DNA of 64,000 bases from Neckera pumila. Taxonomy: Eukaryota > Streptophyta > Bryopsida > Hypnales > Neckeraceae. The notes beneath the pieces are model-generated. The model made no database searches, had not been told where the DNA came from, and was given only the letters and a program-made list of their open reading frames with translations. This document shows, piece by piece, positions 47,366-58,054 of the stretch; the first letter of the stretch is position 1; every line of letters begins with the position of its first letter. The stretch is from positions 30,083,282-30,147,281 of the forward strand of contig OZ018409.1 in the NCBI GenBank assembly GCA_963969595.1, written 5' to 3'. A program made the position numbers and the translations under genes.

Positions 47366-48809
47366 TCCCTTGAAAGGGGCTTGGCTTGGTGTATGTTGAG
47401 CTTGGGTTGTTTTGGATCCCCCATGATAAATGCTATATCTAGCCTTGTCACCCTAGCCATGGAAAAATGAGCAATTTGGCCTCCATCCTCCAAAGCCCGC
47501 TCACTTCTCATGCTTCCTAATCATAGTCAGAGAATTCTTGTCGTGACTTGTTTTGCATGCTTGATTTGGTAGCAATCAATAGCATCAACAATGGCAAATA
47601 GTGAATAATGTCAGAGAATTAATTAAAAGCTCGGAAATCAAGAACAATCATAGTTTGGATGGGACTTCAAGGCAGGTATGGCTAGGTGGGTACTCCAGTA
47701 TAGGCCACTTTCTTATTTAGGGAGCACACTATAGGCAATTCCCAATGCTAAAAATCAAGAGAAAAAATAGAAATGCTCTTAGTTGTGTCGTGTCAAATGT
47801 CTTTGTCGAACATGAGGTATATTTGCATTCAATATTAGGGGTGGTGTTGGCAAAATGAATCTTCTTGAAAATTGACATTTCTAAAATCTATGGCAACTAA
47901 GGTAATTGTGTCTATGACAGGCACAACTTTGGACTAGCCTAATGCAGGCCAAAAAATTCTTGTGAAGTACATTTCGCAAGATACATGTATAGCAGAATTT
48001 TTGGATTTGCATTATGTTGGTCCAAAGTTGGCCTATCAAAGGCTCAGTTACCATGTGTCTTGACGTTGAATATTAGAAATAACCAATGATTGACTTTGAA
48101 GGAAATTATAGAAACAAAAAATGCACCTATTCATACCATAATCTAATAATTTGGGATGATTGCATTAGTGATAAGACTGCATCCTTCCAAAGTTAATATC
48201 ATCTTTAACATTAAGTGAATGTATACCGTAAGGTAAGTAACATTCTAATGCGCTTCTTATAAATGCTTGGGAGCTTGTCATATTTCAAGTCAAATACTTA
48301 GAATGTGAGACAGGTGTGTTACAAGCAGTGACAAGGTAGTATGGCAAGTATGTAATATCTATTGTAATACCAAAGAGAAGGTCAGATTTAAGAGTTTGGT
48401 GTATATCTAATTGTAGCCACTTCTAAAGCAGAGAGACCTTTTGATTACAAGTTTGGACAATTTCATTGTGGGCAAATTTCTTCTTGTGATGTACATGTGT
48501 GGTATGAAATATACATTAGAAGAAGATTGCTCATAATAGATTTATCCAAACTTGTCCTGAATGGGCTCTTCTACCTTAACTGTGGGGCGATAGCAAAAAA
48601 TACATGCACTATTTTTTGTCACAAAATGCGTGTTGATTTGTTTTTTGGCAATAACTTTTCCATTTATGTTTTATTATTCCAAAATATCCCCAATTTTTGT
48701 CACAATTGCCAATTTGGAGGTAATACTATTTAGTATCCAAAAACCTAAATCTTAGATAGTCCTATTTGTCTGATGAGATTTGTGCCACATGAATAAATAA
48801 AATTAACAC
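47366..48809. other. Gene-free stretch
   Basis: No gene is supported. At 48567 a CTCTTCTACCTTAAC word matches the R1 terminal word. At 48735-48800 a segment (CCTAAATCTTAGATAGTCCTA, GATTTGTGCCACATGA) is a diverged half of the MITE seen at 5373-5517. Confidence 0.35.
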
Positions 48810-48993
48810 CACTACAAGAAATCTGCATTATTCTTGTTGATGTTTTTTATTAAATCTAATACAACTATATTAAAACATAATGCAATTTCAACATTATTTC
48901 AGCCACATTTGTGAAATTTGCATTATCTCCAACACAATTGTATTAGATTTTACAAAAAACAATAGCTAGAATAATGCAAAGTTCTTCTTATAC
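48810..48993. mobile_element. CACTA-type foldback MITE
   Basis: It starts CACTACAAGAAATCTGCATT, the classical CACTA terminal motif, and continues with ATTAAATCTAATACAA. The right arm carries the complements TTGTATTAGATTT and AATAATGCAAAGTTCTT. It is about 184 bp. The last few bases of the right end are diverged (TCTTATAC), so its exact boundary is uncertain. Confidence 0.6.
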
Positions 48994-51808
48994 AACAATA
49001 GGCTTAGATTATAGAATGAAGAATGATTACCAATTGGAATCTTGTGACACATTAGGTGGCGATTGTAAGTACACGGTGTACCATTTTCTTTATTTGGGGA
49101 CCAATCTATCAAATAAATGTTGTTTGGATGAAAGTGTGCGATATTAAAAACTATTAAATATTAATTTTACCCTATCATTGTGGGTAGAATATCAATGACT
49201 TGGCAACAAATGGAATCAACACCTGATTGGAACATTAGCTGGAAAACACTCTTAGATGTTTACGCTTAGTAGATGGTGATTGTGTGTAAGAAGGCTCCAA
49301 ATCAAATCTAAGGTAGAGCTAAGGTGCAACAAACCTATTACCACCCTAATTAAGAATATCTTGGGGCCAACTCCAAGAGGGGCACATACTTTTCAAAGGT
49401 GTGCACTTGTTTCACAAATCAAATCCAAGTGGAATTATAATTTTTCAATTAAAATTGTAATTTTTATGAATTTCTAAAGTAGTCTGCCATGAAATTACAA
49501 AACCATTCATAGAGTGGAGTCATGAACATCCTATAAACAACCCAACATCCTACTTTCCTATGCATTTAATAGTACTTGTATTCACCATTAAATTTAGAGA
49601 GATCACTCTTTATAATTTAAAGTATACATTTGATTTAAGAGGGTATTTGATGTAGGTCTATTTACCTTAATTTTGTATTTTAGATAACCATATTTTTATA
49701 TAAAAAGCTACAAGGGGCATATTTTCCATACCCTATGTTTTTTTGTAAATTCATTCATGCGGTTGTTTAAGTGGGGTTATCTTACATTTAAAACTTTAAG
49801 TGTCTAATATTTTCTTGTCCCTACTTTTTTTCACAAATTTTTCCTTTTCCCTACTACAAACATATCTTGGATATATAAAGTCCAATTGTCAAGTGTAAGT
49901 CTCGATAAATTCTTATGAAGTCAATTTTGGTCAAATGTTCACAAAATTTTTATACAAGGTGTAAACATGTGTTCTTTAAGAAGGAATATAATCTTTATTC
50001 AATTGGGTGCTTGAATCGAAATTTATGCTTTACTAAATTTTTTTGGCAATCTAGGCAATTTGGGCATCTTTTGCAAAAATGCTCATCAACTTTTGAAATT
50101 TGGCATGTATAAAACTAATAAAATATGGTATACCATGGTCCTAAAAAATTTAATTCTCAAATCACACTTCTCAAATCACATCTCAGAAGAGTCAAACTTT
50201 GTACACTATATTGGAGCGACTTCAAGAAAAAATATTTTCTTCATAAGAGAAAATTTCAGCCCTCATGCTCAATGAATGCATGAAAATGTACATTTAAGGA
50301 AAACATCAGCCCAAAAAGGCTGTCGGGCAATCTGTAAGGTGAGCAATCAACCAAGATGCCCCATCAGAATTCAAATAAAAAAAAAAAATATTATTGTTTA
50401 AAAAATATAAATATATGTATTAAATATATATATATAATAAAAATTTAAAATTTAAAAAAAATAAAAATTCATTATAATAGTACATTTGCCGAAACCCTAA
50501 CGGCCCTATAGAGGGTCCAGATTTTCTGCAATGTCTAACTTCAAAGTAACCATATTATTTTGCAATCTGTGAAGTCGAAGTTCTTGAAATTTTTTCCCGA
50601 TATATTCCAATAGTTTTTTCTAAGATTTTAACATTTGGATTTCAAACAAAAGAAATCAATCTCATTGCACAAGAAATCATCAAAAAAATGGTGTATTGCC
50701 AATGAATTTAACCTTCTTTCATTGCAGGTTGATTTAGAATAAGTTAGACTCTATATTTGCTTTTAAATTTCTTAGGATTGAACCTAACATTATATACTTA
50801 TAAGTGGTCAAAATCATCATTTTGTGTAGAGCAAAAAATTTACTCTAAAAGGGCTCCAAGTCTACTGTTATACTTATTTTTTTGATATACACACTATTGG
50901 TACCATGGCAAAATTTCAGTCAACTATCTTTCATCATAGATTCCTTTATTATGTCCATTATCTATTTATATATATATTCACTGTACTATGAAAAATTTGC
51001 ACATCCTCCATTTATCTAGGTTAACTTATTAATAAAAATTCCTACTACATGATATTTTGATATAGCCTAATTAATTAATAATAAAGTATGTAGTATTTCA
51101 TGGACCCTATAATAGCCTTATATATTATATAAAAAATTCCCTTTGAATTAAATGACCCCTATTTTTTAGTTAACATATTTTTTTAAATATGGATAGTGAT
51201 CTTCCTGGGCCATTAAAGGATTGACATGTTACCCCTTAATGGCATTGATGTAGTGATTTTGTTAGAAAATGGATGAATTTTGGGATGGAATTGGAGCCAA
51301 AAGTAGGATAACAGACTTAGGTAGCTGGCAAAAATGAGTTGGCCTACCTTAGAATCTTATATATGTCATGTTGTATATGTAAAGTATATAAGCCCTTGTA
51401 AAACTTAATTTTGATGAAAACTCTTTTGATGCAAGACAAGTTTGTTTGGAAAACAAAGAAATCATGCTACTTGGTTTGCTCTTTTGACAATTCAATGAGG
51501 AAAAGTTTCACATAATTTGTTTTTCTTTAATTTCGTTGGCAACCTATAGTAATATAATCCACAAAGTTGGCCCAAAGACTATTGCAATTGATGAATATAT
51601 TGGAAATATCCCAACTAGCCACTCTATCTTACATATCTATAGCAAAGGCTAGCTTTGGTGCTTTCATTTGAAAAAAAACATTATCAAGTCTTCATGTAAT
51701 ATATCTAGCAATACACAAACATTTCTTTTGAGTTGAAACAACACAACTTCTTCTATCCATACAAAACATGTGAAGAATGGATATTTTCTTATAGCCGTCT
51801 TTGTTTAA
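48994..51808. other. Gene-free AT-rich stretch
   Basis: No gene or RNA is supported. At 50380-50470 there is near-pure A/T DNA. At about 50480-50900 phrases such as TATTTTGCAATCTGTG(A)AGTC and TTCTTGAAATTTTTTCCC match the interiors of large TTAA elements, suggesting an old decayed copy without recognisable ends. Confidence 0.4.
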
Positions 51809-52446
51809 CCCCTAAAGGCCCAAAGTACCAAATTTTGGTGTCAATAATATTTTGAAGTTAAATAAATCCTAACCAAATTTATATTTTTAGTAGTTTATAT
51901 TTTCTAAAATTATTTTTGAAGTCTAGTTTTAGCATCAAAAATCAAATTTTGAAAATGATTGATTGTAATTTTTCTATTCAAGATTTTGTGCAAGGGTACC
52001 GGTTGCAATCTTGACTTTCCGTAGTATTGAGGGCTTTTGGAAATGAGCCTCAAAAACACTAGGTCTTGGAGAAAAAATCACATTAGAAATTCATTTAAAA
52101 AAATTGTAGAGTAAATTTTGAGAAGCCATTAATAGATTGGGGTTATGCATGTTAGGCCCTTTAATCCCATATTTTTTTGGTGATCACTTTTTTACATGTG
52201 ATACGCAAAAAGAAAATTGAAAGATTTTTATAGTTTTAACACACTCATGGTCAAATATTGTAATCTTTTGATTCAAAGGTGATACTGTTTTTTTTTTTTT
52301 TTTTCTTGTGTGATCTCTAACATGTCTAGTTTGAATTTGTACGATTACAATTAAAACAAAATTGACATAATTTATCAAAATGTTGGCTTTTTGTTCAAAT
52401 TTGAGCAAATTTCGAGAGGCTCAAAACAGGCCTTGGGCATTAGAGA
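51809..52446. mobile_element. TTAA-flanked inverted-repeat element, 638 bp
   Basis: Flanked by TTAA at 51805-51808 and 52447-52450. The left terminus is CCCCTAAAGGCCCAAAG and the complement of the right end is TCTCTAATGCCCAAGGCC. It is non-coding and contains a long T run at about 52288-52304. The right arm is more diverged than in other copies. Confidence 0.65.
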
Positions 52447-52589
52447 TTAAGATAAATGCCTATATATCAAAAATACTATTTTTATTACAAATGGTTTTGA
52501 TATCATCCAACATCTTTGTTTCTATTTACAAATGTGCCGTGTGTCATTTTTATAGTATAATAAAACAAAACAAAAATAAAAATAATTTT

Positions 52590-53272
52590 TAAATTTTTAA
52601 TTCATCAAAACATTGAAATTTGATATTTTTTTTGAGAACACCATGAACCAAAGTCCTTGCACCCCTCTTCATTGAGGGCTTTCCAACGGTATTACAAATG
52701 TGAATTTGGGACGTATGGATCTGGAGATCTCACGGTAACAAACAAAGCAAAACAAAGAAACATCCTAATTTAGTGTATGGACCAGTGTGCCCTATGCCGT
52801 TACCACACAGTCAAAATATAAGTAGAAGTCATTTAATTTTGTAATTCATAAAAAAATTTGAAATTCAATAACTTCCACACTATAGGTCCAATTGCCATGA
52901 AACAAAGCCCATGCACCCCTCTTCATAGAGAGCTTTCCAACAGTACCAAAAACGCAACTAAAAGATACAGGGTCTTAGAGAGCTCAACGTAACAAATAAA
53001 CAAACAAGATGAATAAAACAAACAAACAAACAAACTTAAGGTATGGACTAGTCTGCCATGTGCCATTGCTACAGCCACAATAAAAGTAATTTTTTAATTT
53101 TTTAATTTATAAAACATTTGAAATTCAATATCTTTTTGTTGTGTATTGGAATGTTACAATACAAGTGCACCCCTCCTCATTGAGGGCTATCCGATGGTAC
53201 AACAAATGCAACTAAAGAATGCACAATTTTTTAGATCTCACTATAGAAAACAAGACAAGCAAACAACCTAAC
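52590..53272 (-). repeat. Satellite-like repeat S1, tandem inverted array
   Basis: Three units on the minus strand, with GTATGGAC(C/T)AGT at about 52777 and 53041 (264 bp apart). Each unit has (T)TTGAAATTCAATA, GCACCCCTC(T/C)TCAT, GAG(A/G)GCT(T/A)TCC, and runs of AAACAAAC. It is the same unit as at 20131-21590. It lies between two TTAA elements, separated from the right one by only a few bases. Confidence 0.7.
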
Positions 53273-53276
53273 TTAA

Positions 53277-54171
53277 TCCCTAAAGGTCAGAGACTATATT
53301 TTCACCAAAACCGCTCCAAAACTGCCATTTCTAATACAAGTAACAAATTTTTAGAATTTTTGTTTTTTTTGGAAAAATGTAACAATAGGATCTTGTAATA
53401 CACTAGTTTGAGAAGTTGTGGAAAAAATTTCAAAAATTTCCACCATGTGTATTGTAAAATAATAGCTTTTGAATTTACAAAAATCCTTTTTTTGTCCCTG
53501 CAAAAATTTGGGCAACTATACTTCAGTTTCATTCTTCACGGCAAGTTGGCAACATGCTTGAAATTTTTCAGATCATTTGGAATTGCACAACATATAGGAA
53601 ATAAATAGTAAGTAGAAAGAAATTATAAAAAATGATTCAAAATACAAAATTATTAAGAATTTAGATATAGAATTGAAAAATGCCAATCCCAACAGTTGTA
53701 ATGTTGTAGTAAACAATCTACACCTAATGTTTTTAATTTTTTTCAAATATAATTGAAAATTGAGTAAAAATTAGAACTTCAAAGTTTATTTTAGAGTAGA
53801 GATTCCATAACTATCCTCAAACTAAGAATCCTCATAACTTTCTTTTCATTAATCAAAATGGAATGATTCAAAGCTTTCCGCGTGTACATAAATCTAAAGA
53901 ACAAGTTTTCAATTTTCAATTTTTTTCAAAAGTGATTTTTAAAGAAGTTTTCTAAGCTGCCTGGGCTGCCCGCCGACCAATGAAAATTACGTATCGTGCA
54001 ATAATTTTTTAACCATATAGTCAAAACTAATGAAAATTGTTGGGCCTTAAAGCTACTCCCCGGGCACATTTTTGTACGAAAATTTCAATGAAAAGAAAAG
54101 AAAAACTTTATTTGTAATGAGCTGCCCAAAATTGCTATGTTGTCAAAAAATGATGTTTGATCCTTTAGGGG
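53277..54171. mobile_element. TTAA-flanked inverted-repeat element, large class
   Basis: Flanked by TTAA at 53273-53276 and 54172-54175. The left end is TCCCTAAAGGTCAG and the right end GATCCTTTAGGGG. It is 895 bp. It is the reverse-orientation relative of 38199-39119 (CCGCTCCAAAACTGCCATT near the left against GGCAATTTTTGAGCGG near the right of the other). It is non-coding. Confidence 0.8.
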
Positions 54172-54175
54172 TTAA

Positions 54176-54990
54176 CCCCTAACTGCTTGAGAGACCAAAT
54201 ATGGTTGCTCCAAAATTTTAGGCTCGTTTGGACATGGGCAATTAAATTCTTTTGACCAATTAAATTTTTTTTACGGATAGTATTGAAGGTTAACTATTGG
54301 AAACTTTTGTTTTTTTACTGAAAATGGTAAATATTTGATTTTTGAGAGGTCCTCAAAGGCATATATGTATCATTAGTGGAAGAGTAAAGCTTGCAAATTT
54401 TACTTGATTTTTCGGCTTTGACAAAGCTTGCCAATTTAACTTGATTTGAAATCTAAGAAGTTGTACTTATCCATTTGCTTTGAAAATGGTCCCAATGGAA
54501 AGAGTAAAGTGTTTTTATAATTTTCACCATTGAAAATTTAAATATGCAAGTGTTGATTTGGAGTTATTTACAATTTCTACTTATCAAATAAAATTGTGTT
54601 TCAACAACTACAAGGTGGATTGTGTGTAATGAGTTTGATAGCTCTTCATTTGAACTTAAGTTTTTTAGAAGTACATTTTAGTGTGCTAATGCAATTTCAA
54701 ATTGTTCATGTCACATCCAACCCCAAAAAATTCTTATATGCAAATTTCTCAAACATTAAAGGGGAGGGGCAGCATATTAAAAATAGGATACTTACATTTC
54801 TCTTGTTATAATCTCACAACTCCTATGTAATTTACACTCAAAATTGGTATGTACACTAATAAGCAAGCTCTCTAAACATCTATACGGTAAGATTTTGAAA
54901 AACAAACAATTTGCTTCTTTGAAGATGACTATAAGCTCATGCTCTTTTTTCAAAGGAAAAACACACTTGAAAGGCTTAGGCACTTAGGGG
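54176..54990. mobile_element. TTAA-flanked inverted-repeat element abutting its neighbour
   Basis: Its left TTAA (54172-54175) is the right TTAA of the previous element, and the right TTAA is at 54991-54994. The termini are CCCCTAACTGCTTGAG and the complement CCCCTAAGTGCCTAAGCC. It is 815 bp and AT-rich, with no protein-like frame. Its interior does not obviously match the other large copies. Confidence 0.7.
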
Positions 54991-54994
54991 TTAA

Positions 54995-56127
54995 GGTAAT
55001 GGATTGTTCTTCTATCTCATATTCCTACTGCACTTCAATTTATTTCATTATCATTTGTAATTGTTTGTTGCATTTCATTTTATTTTATTTTATTTCTTTT
55101 TAAGATATATTTATTATTGAATGAATATTTTGCCATGCATGCAAATCATCTCTAGTTATGTTCATTGGATACATATAAATATCACTTGTCAATTTATCTA
55201 CATCCAAAGCTTTCAATTCCAATCCCTAATTCCACACCACATTCTCACAATATAAGTTGGACTACATTTTTTTTCACAAAATTAGTCTTAAAAGATTTAG
55301 AAACTCAAGCCCAATTTGGATGCAGTATGGTATTTTTTTTGTAATTGACATACAACGTGTATGAATTGACATATATAGTAGTTACAAAAGTTTGTATTCA
55401 TGTTGAATTGAATCCAATGACATATGATACTTCCAATTTAGATCATTATTGCATTTCCTACATGTTTAAGAATTTGCAAAATTGTCATATATTCTACATA
55501 TATACAATGTTTGTATTTAAACATGATAAGGTTTAGATATAAAAATGATCTCAAAATGAAAGATGTTTGTCAAAGAATTTTCAATCCAAAGGTATATGTT
55601 TTGTCATATTTTAATACATACTTTGTGTTCTAAGAGTAAATAATAATAGTGTATACCATCTCCATGAAACATTAAGTTTAAGGGTTAAAGACAAAAAGCC
55701 TTACTTGGTTTTAAAGTAATTTTGAGCAATTTTATCACATTTTTTAATTTGTGCCATAACATTATTATTTTCTTACAAGCATGTGTCATATTCTTTACAA
55801 AGTCTAGTAATATTTATAGATTTTCTCTATAATGTAATCAATCAAAATGATCAATTGAAAACCTTAAATCCTTTGTTGTTAGAGTACTAAGTTGCAACTG
55901 AAAATGAAAGTGGATACAAGAGTTAGAGGCTCAATTGAAGTGGACTCTACTTTTGAGTTTTTCTCTCTTATATTCTATGACGGGTTTGTTCCTTCTCTTA
56001 GGTCTTCTCAAGCTAAGAATGTTGTGGGTCTTTTTGATAACAATATTTAAAAAAAATTGGTAAGTGGATGATTGTGATAATGCCACACTAAAAATTCCAA
56101 AATTCCAAAAATTATGAAGGTTATTAA
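54995..56127. other. Gene-free AT-rich stretch
   Basis: No gene is supported. There are only low-complexity A/T-rich DNA and small palindromic words. Confidence 0.4.
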
Positions 56128-56413
56128 CCCTGAAACACTCCACTCTTTGAATAATAAACATTATGAAAAGTAAACTTCATCCAATCATCAATATTTATTT
56201 GAGAAAACTTCAAAAAAAATCATGCAATATATCTATGAAAAAAATAAATTAATTAATGTCTACACCAATCAATAATATATGTCTACATCATATTCTAGAA
56301 GTTTGAATTACCTAGTATAAAATTTGAAAAGAAAAATCTTACTATTTTTTTTATTTTTTTTATTTTTTAAAATTTTTAAAATTTTTTTATTAGGTTGGAC
56401 ACTTATATAGGGG
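56128..56413. mobile_element. Degenerate TTAA-flanked element
   Basis: TTAA occurs at 56124-56127 and 56414-56417. The left terminus CCCTGAAACACTCC is close to that of 42959-43179; the right end GGACACTTATATAGGGG pairs only partly. It is 286 bp. The right part is AT-rich ((T)nA runs). It is assigned by length, TTAA flanks and the left terminus only. Confidence 0.4.
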
Positions 56414-58054
56414 TTAAAAGTCATGGCCACTCTCCCCTTTCCACTTTCGAAGCTTTCCCAATGCAAGTTGAAAGACCTTTCTGAAGGCACCTTCTTCACT
56501 TTTCTTCAGTCTGCTACTGTAGACTTCGTCGTCTTCCACCTTCAAGAAATCAGCGCAACATGGCCACGACGAGCAAGTGCTCTTGCCATAACTTCCCAAC
56601 TTCGGAGTCGCCGTAGCTGGCATTTTTGGAAATTGGTCGCCATTCTTCCTCGAAGCCGCGTGACCGGAGTTTTTTCAAGTCGCGAAGCAATTTAGAATGA
56701 GACTGCTCTTCAGGTTCGGAGCCCTCCCTTGTTGCCGTGTCTTAGGGTTTGGTACTCCTTTCTTGAAGCCGATGTCTTTGCATTGGTGGAGTGTGAGTTC
56801 GCTCTGGGTTTGTTTGTAGCGATGGAATTGGTTGCGTACGCGAGCCTCTATGGTGTGCTCTTCTGGCGTCCAGTTCGTGTGTGTTATTAGTTAGCAAGGT
56901 CTTGATGCAATTTTAGGGTTTGGTTGTGGCCGGAGTTACGCGGAGTGTTTAGTGTCCAAGGTCTGAAGAGAGTGAGCTTATGGCGACGTTTTAGTTTCCG
57001 AGGTGGATGAGAATTTTTACTGGTATGGAGAGCTCTTAAAATTTTTTGAGTTATGCTCTTTCAGGTCTCTGTTTGGTGCGAATTAATTCCTGGAGCTTTA
57101 TCTTGGTTTAATTGGAGCTTGCATGTTTATCAGAAACTGAAAGTGGAAGTAGCAGTATGAAAATATGGGGAACGATTCCTCGAGTCTTTCCTGTATTTCG
57201 GGGGAGGTTGTCGGCAGGGCATTGATGAAGAGGAGACGTTTCCTGGTGCACCGTGCATTGAGCATTGATTTTAGTTTGTTTCTGCTCTTTATAGATTTCT
57301 TTGTTTTTTCAAACTTTGTGAGGAAGTGAATTGAAACGTTTTAAAATCCTTGCGGGAGTTTAAAACTAGGGGTAAGCGTTTTTGACGGATTTTCATTTTG
57401 AGATTTACGCAGTGCTCGAGGGGCCAAGGTTTTTTTGAAACTAATACGGAAATTTAGGCTAATGGCAGTCCTTTTTTGTTGAATTTTACTTGAGTGGCAG
57501 CTTGCACAGCTACTTGTGGGAACCGGATACAATGCACCGGGAACTTTGAACTTGAAGGGTCTGCGGTTGGTATAGGGTTTCCGCATGTCGAGTTTTTTCG
57601 GTTGAGCCTTTTTTAAGTTTCGAAGTTTCTCTGGGGTTTCTTTCGACTTCGATGTCTGCATGCTCGGTAGCAATTGTGTCCTGTGCCATATCGCTATTTT
57701 GTTAAGTGTGGTTTCCAAAAGCAGCATAGCTAGTTTTTTACGGAGTTCTAAAGCTACAAGAATGGCAGGGTTTCGAAAACGTGTTTCCTGGAATGTCGCT
57801 TTTGCGAGTGTCAAATCTTTCCGCCTTATAGATTTTGCCGGCTGAAGATCATATTACTCATGGTGTCTTTGTTGTTATCATGAATGCAGTGGAAGAGGAG
57901 CAAGGAAACCATATCGTTAAGAAGTGCCATTGGCAGATACATTATAGGAGAACAACTGATCGTCAAAATACATGAATCTCATCTAAGCTGCAAATGCAAT
58001 TTGAGTTTGGAAACTCCTGCTTAAGCATTTTCCCGGTTATTTTTTTCTTTTTCT
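56414..58054 (+). promoter_or_regulatory. Upstream region and probable 5' UTR of the 58-kb gene
   Basis: This stretch is clearly less AT-rich than the DNA before it and runs into the gene starting at 58055. It gives mid-length frames on both strands (for example 56423-56695 + and 57341-57814 -), none with a recognisable domain. A leader exon may begin at 57897 after the acceptor-like TCATGAATGCAG. An in-frame stop at 58022 limits the coding start to 58055 or later unless splicing intervenes. Confidence 0.4.

Noticed and set aside
57341..57814. A 157-codon minus-strand frame before the last gene
   Set aside because: It has no recognisable motif and lies in the likely leader region of the plus-strand gene; the plus strand is also partly open there.
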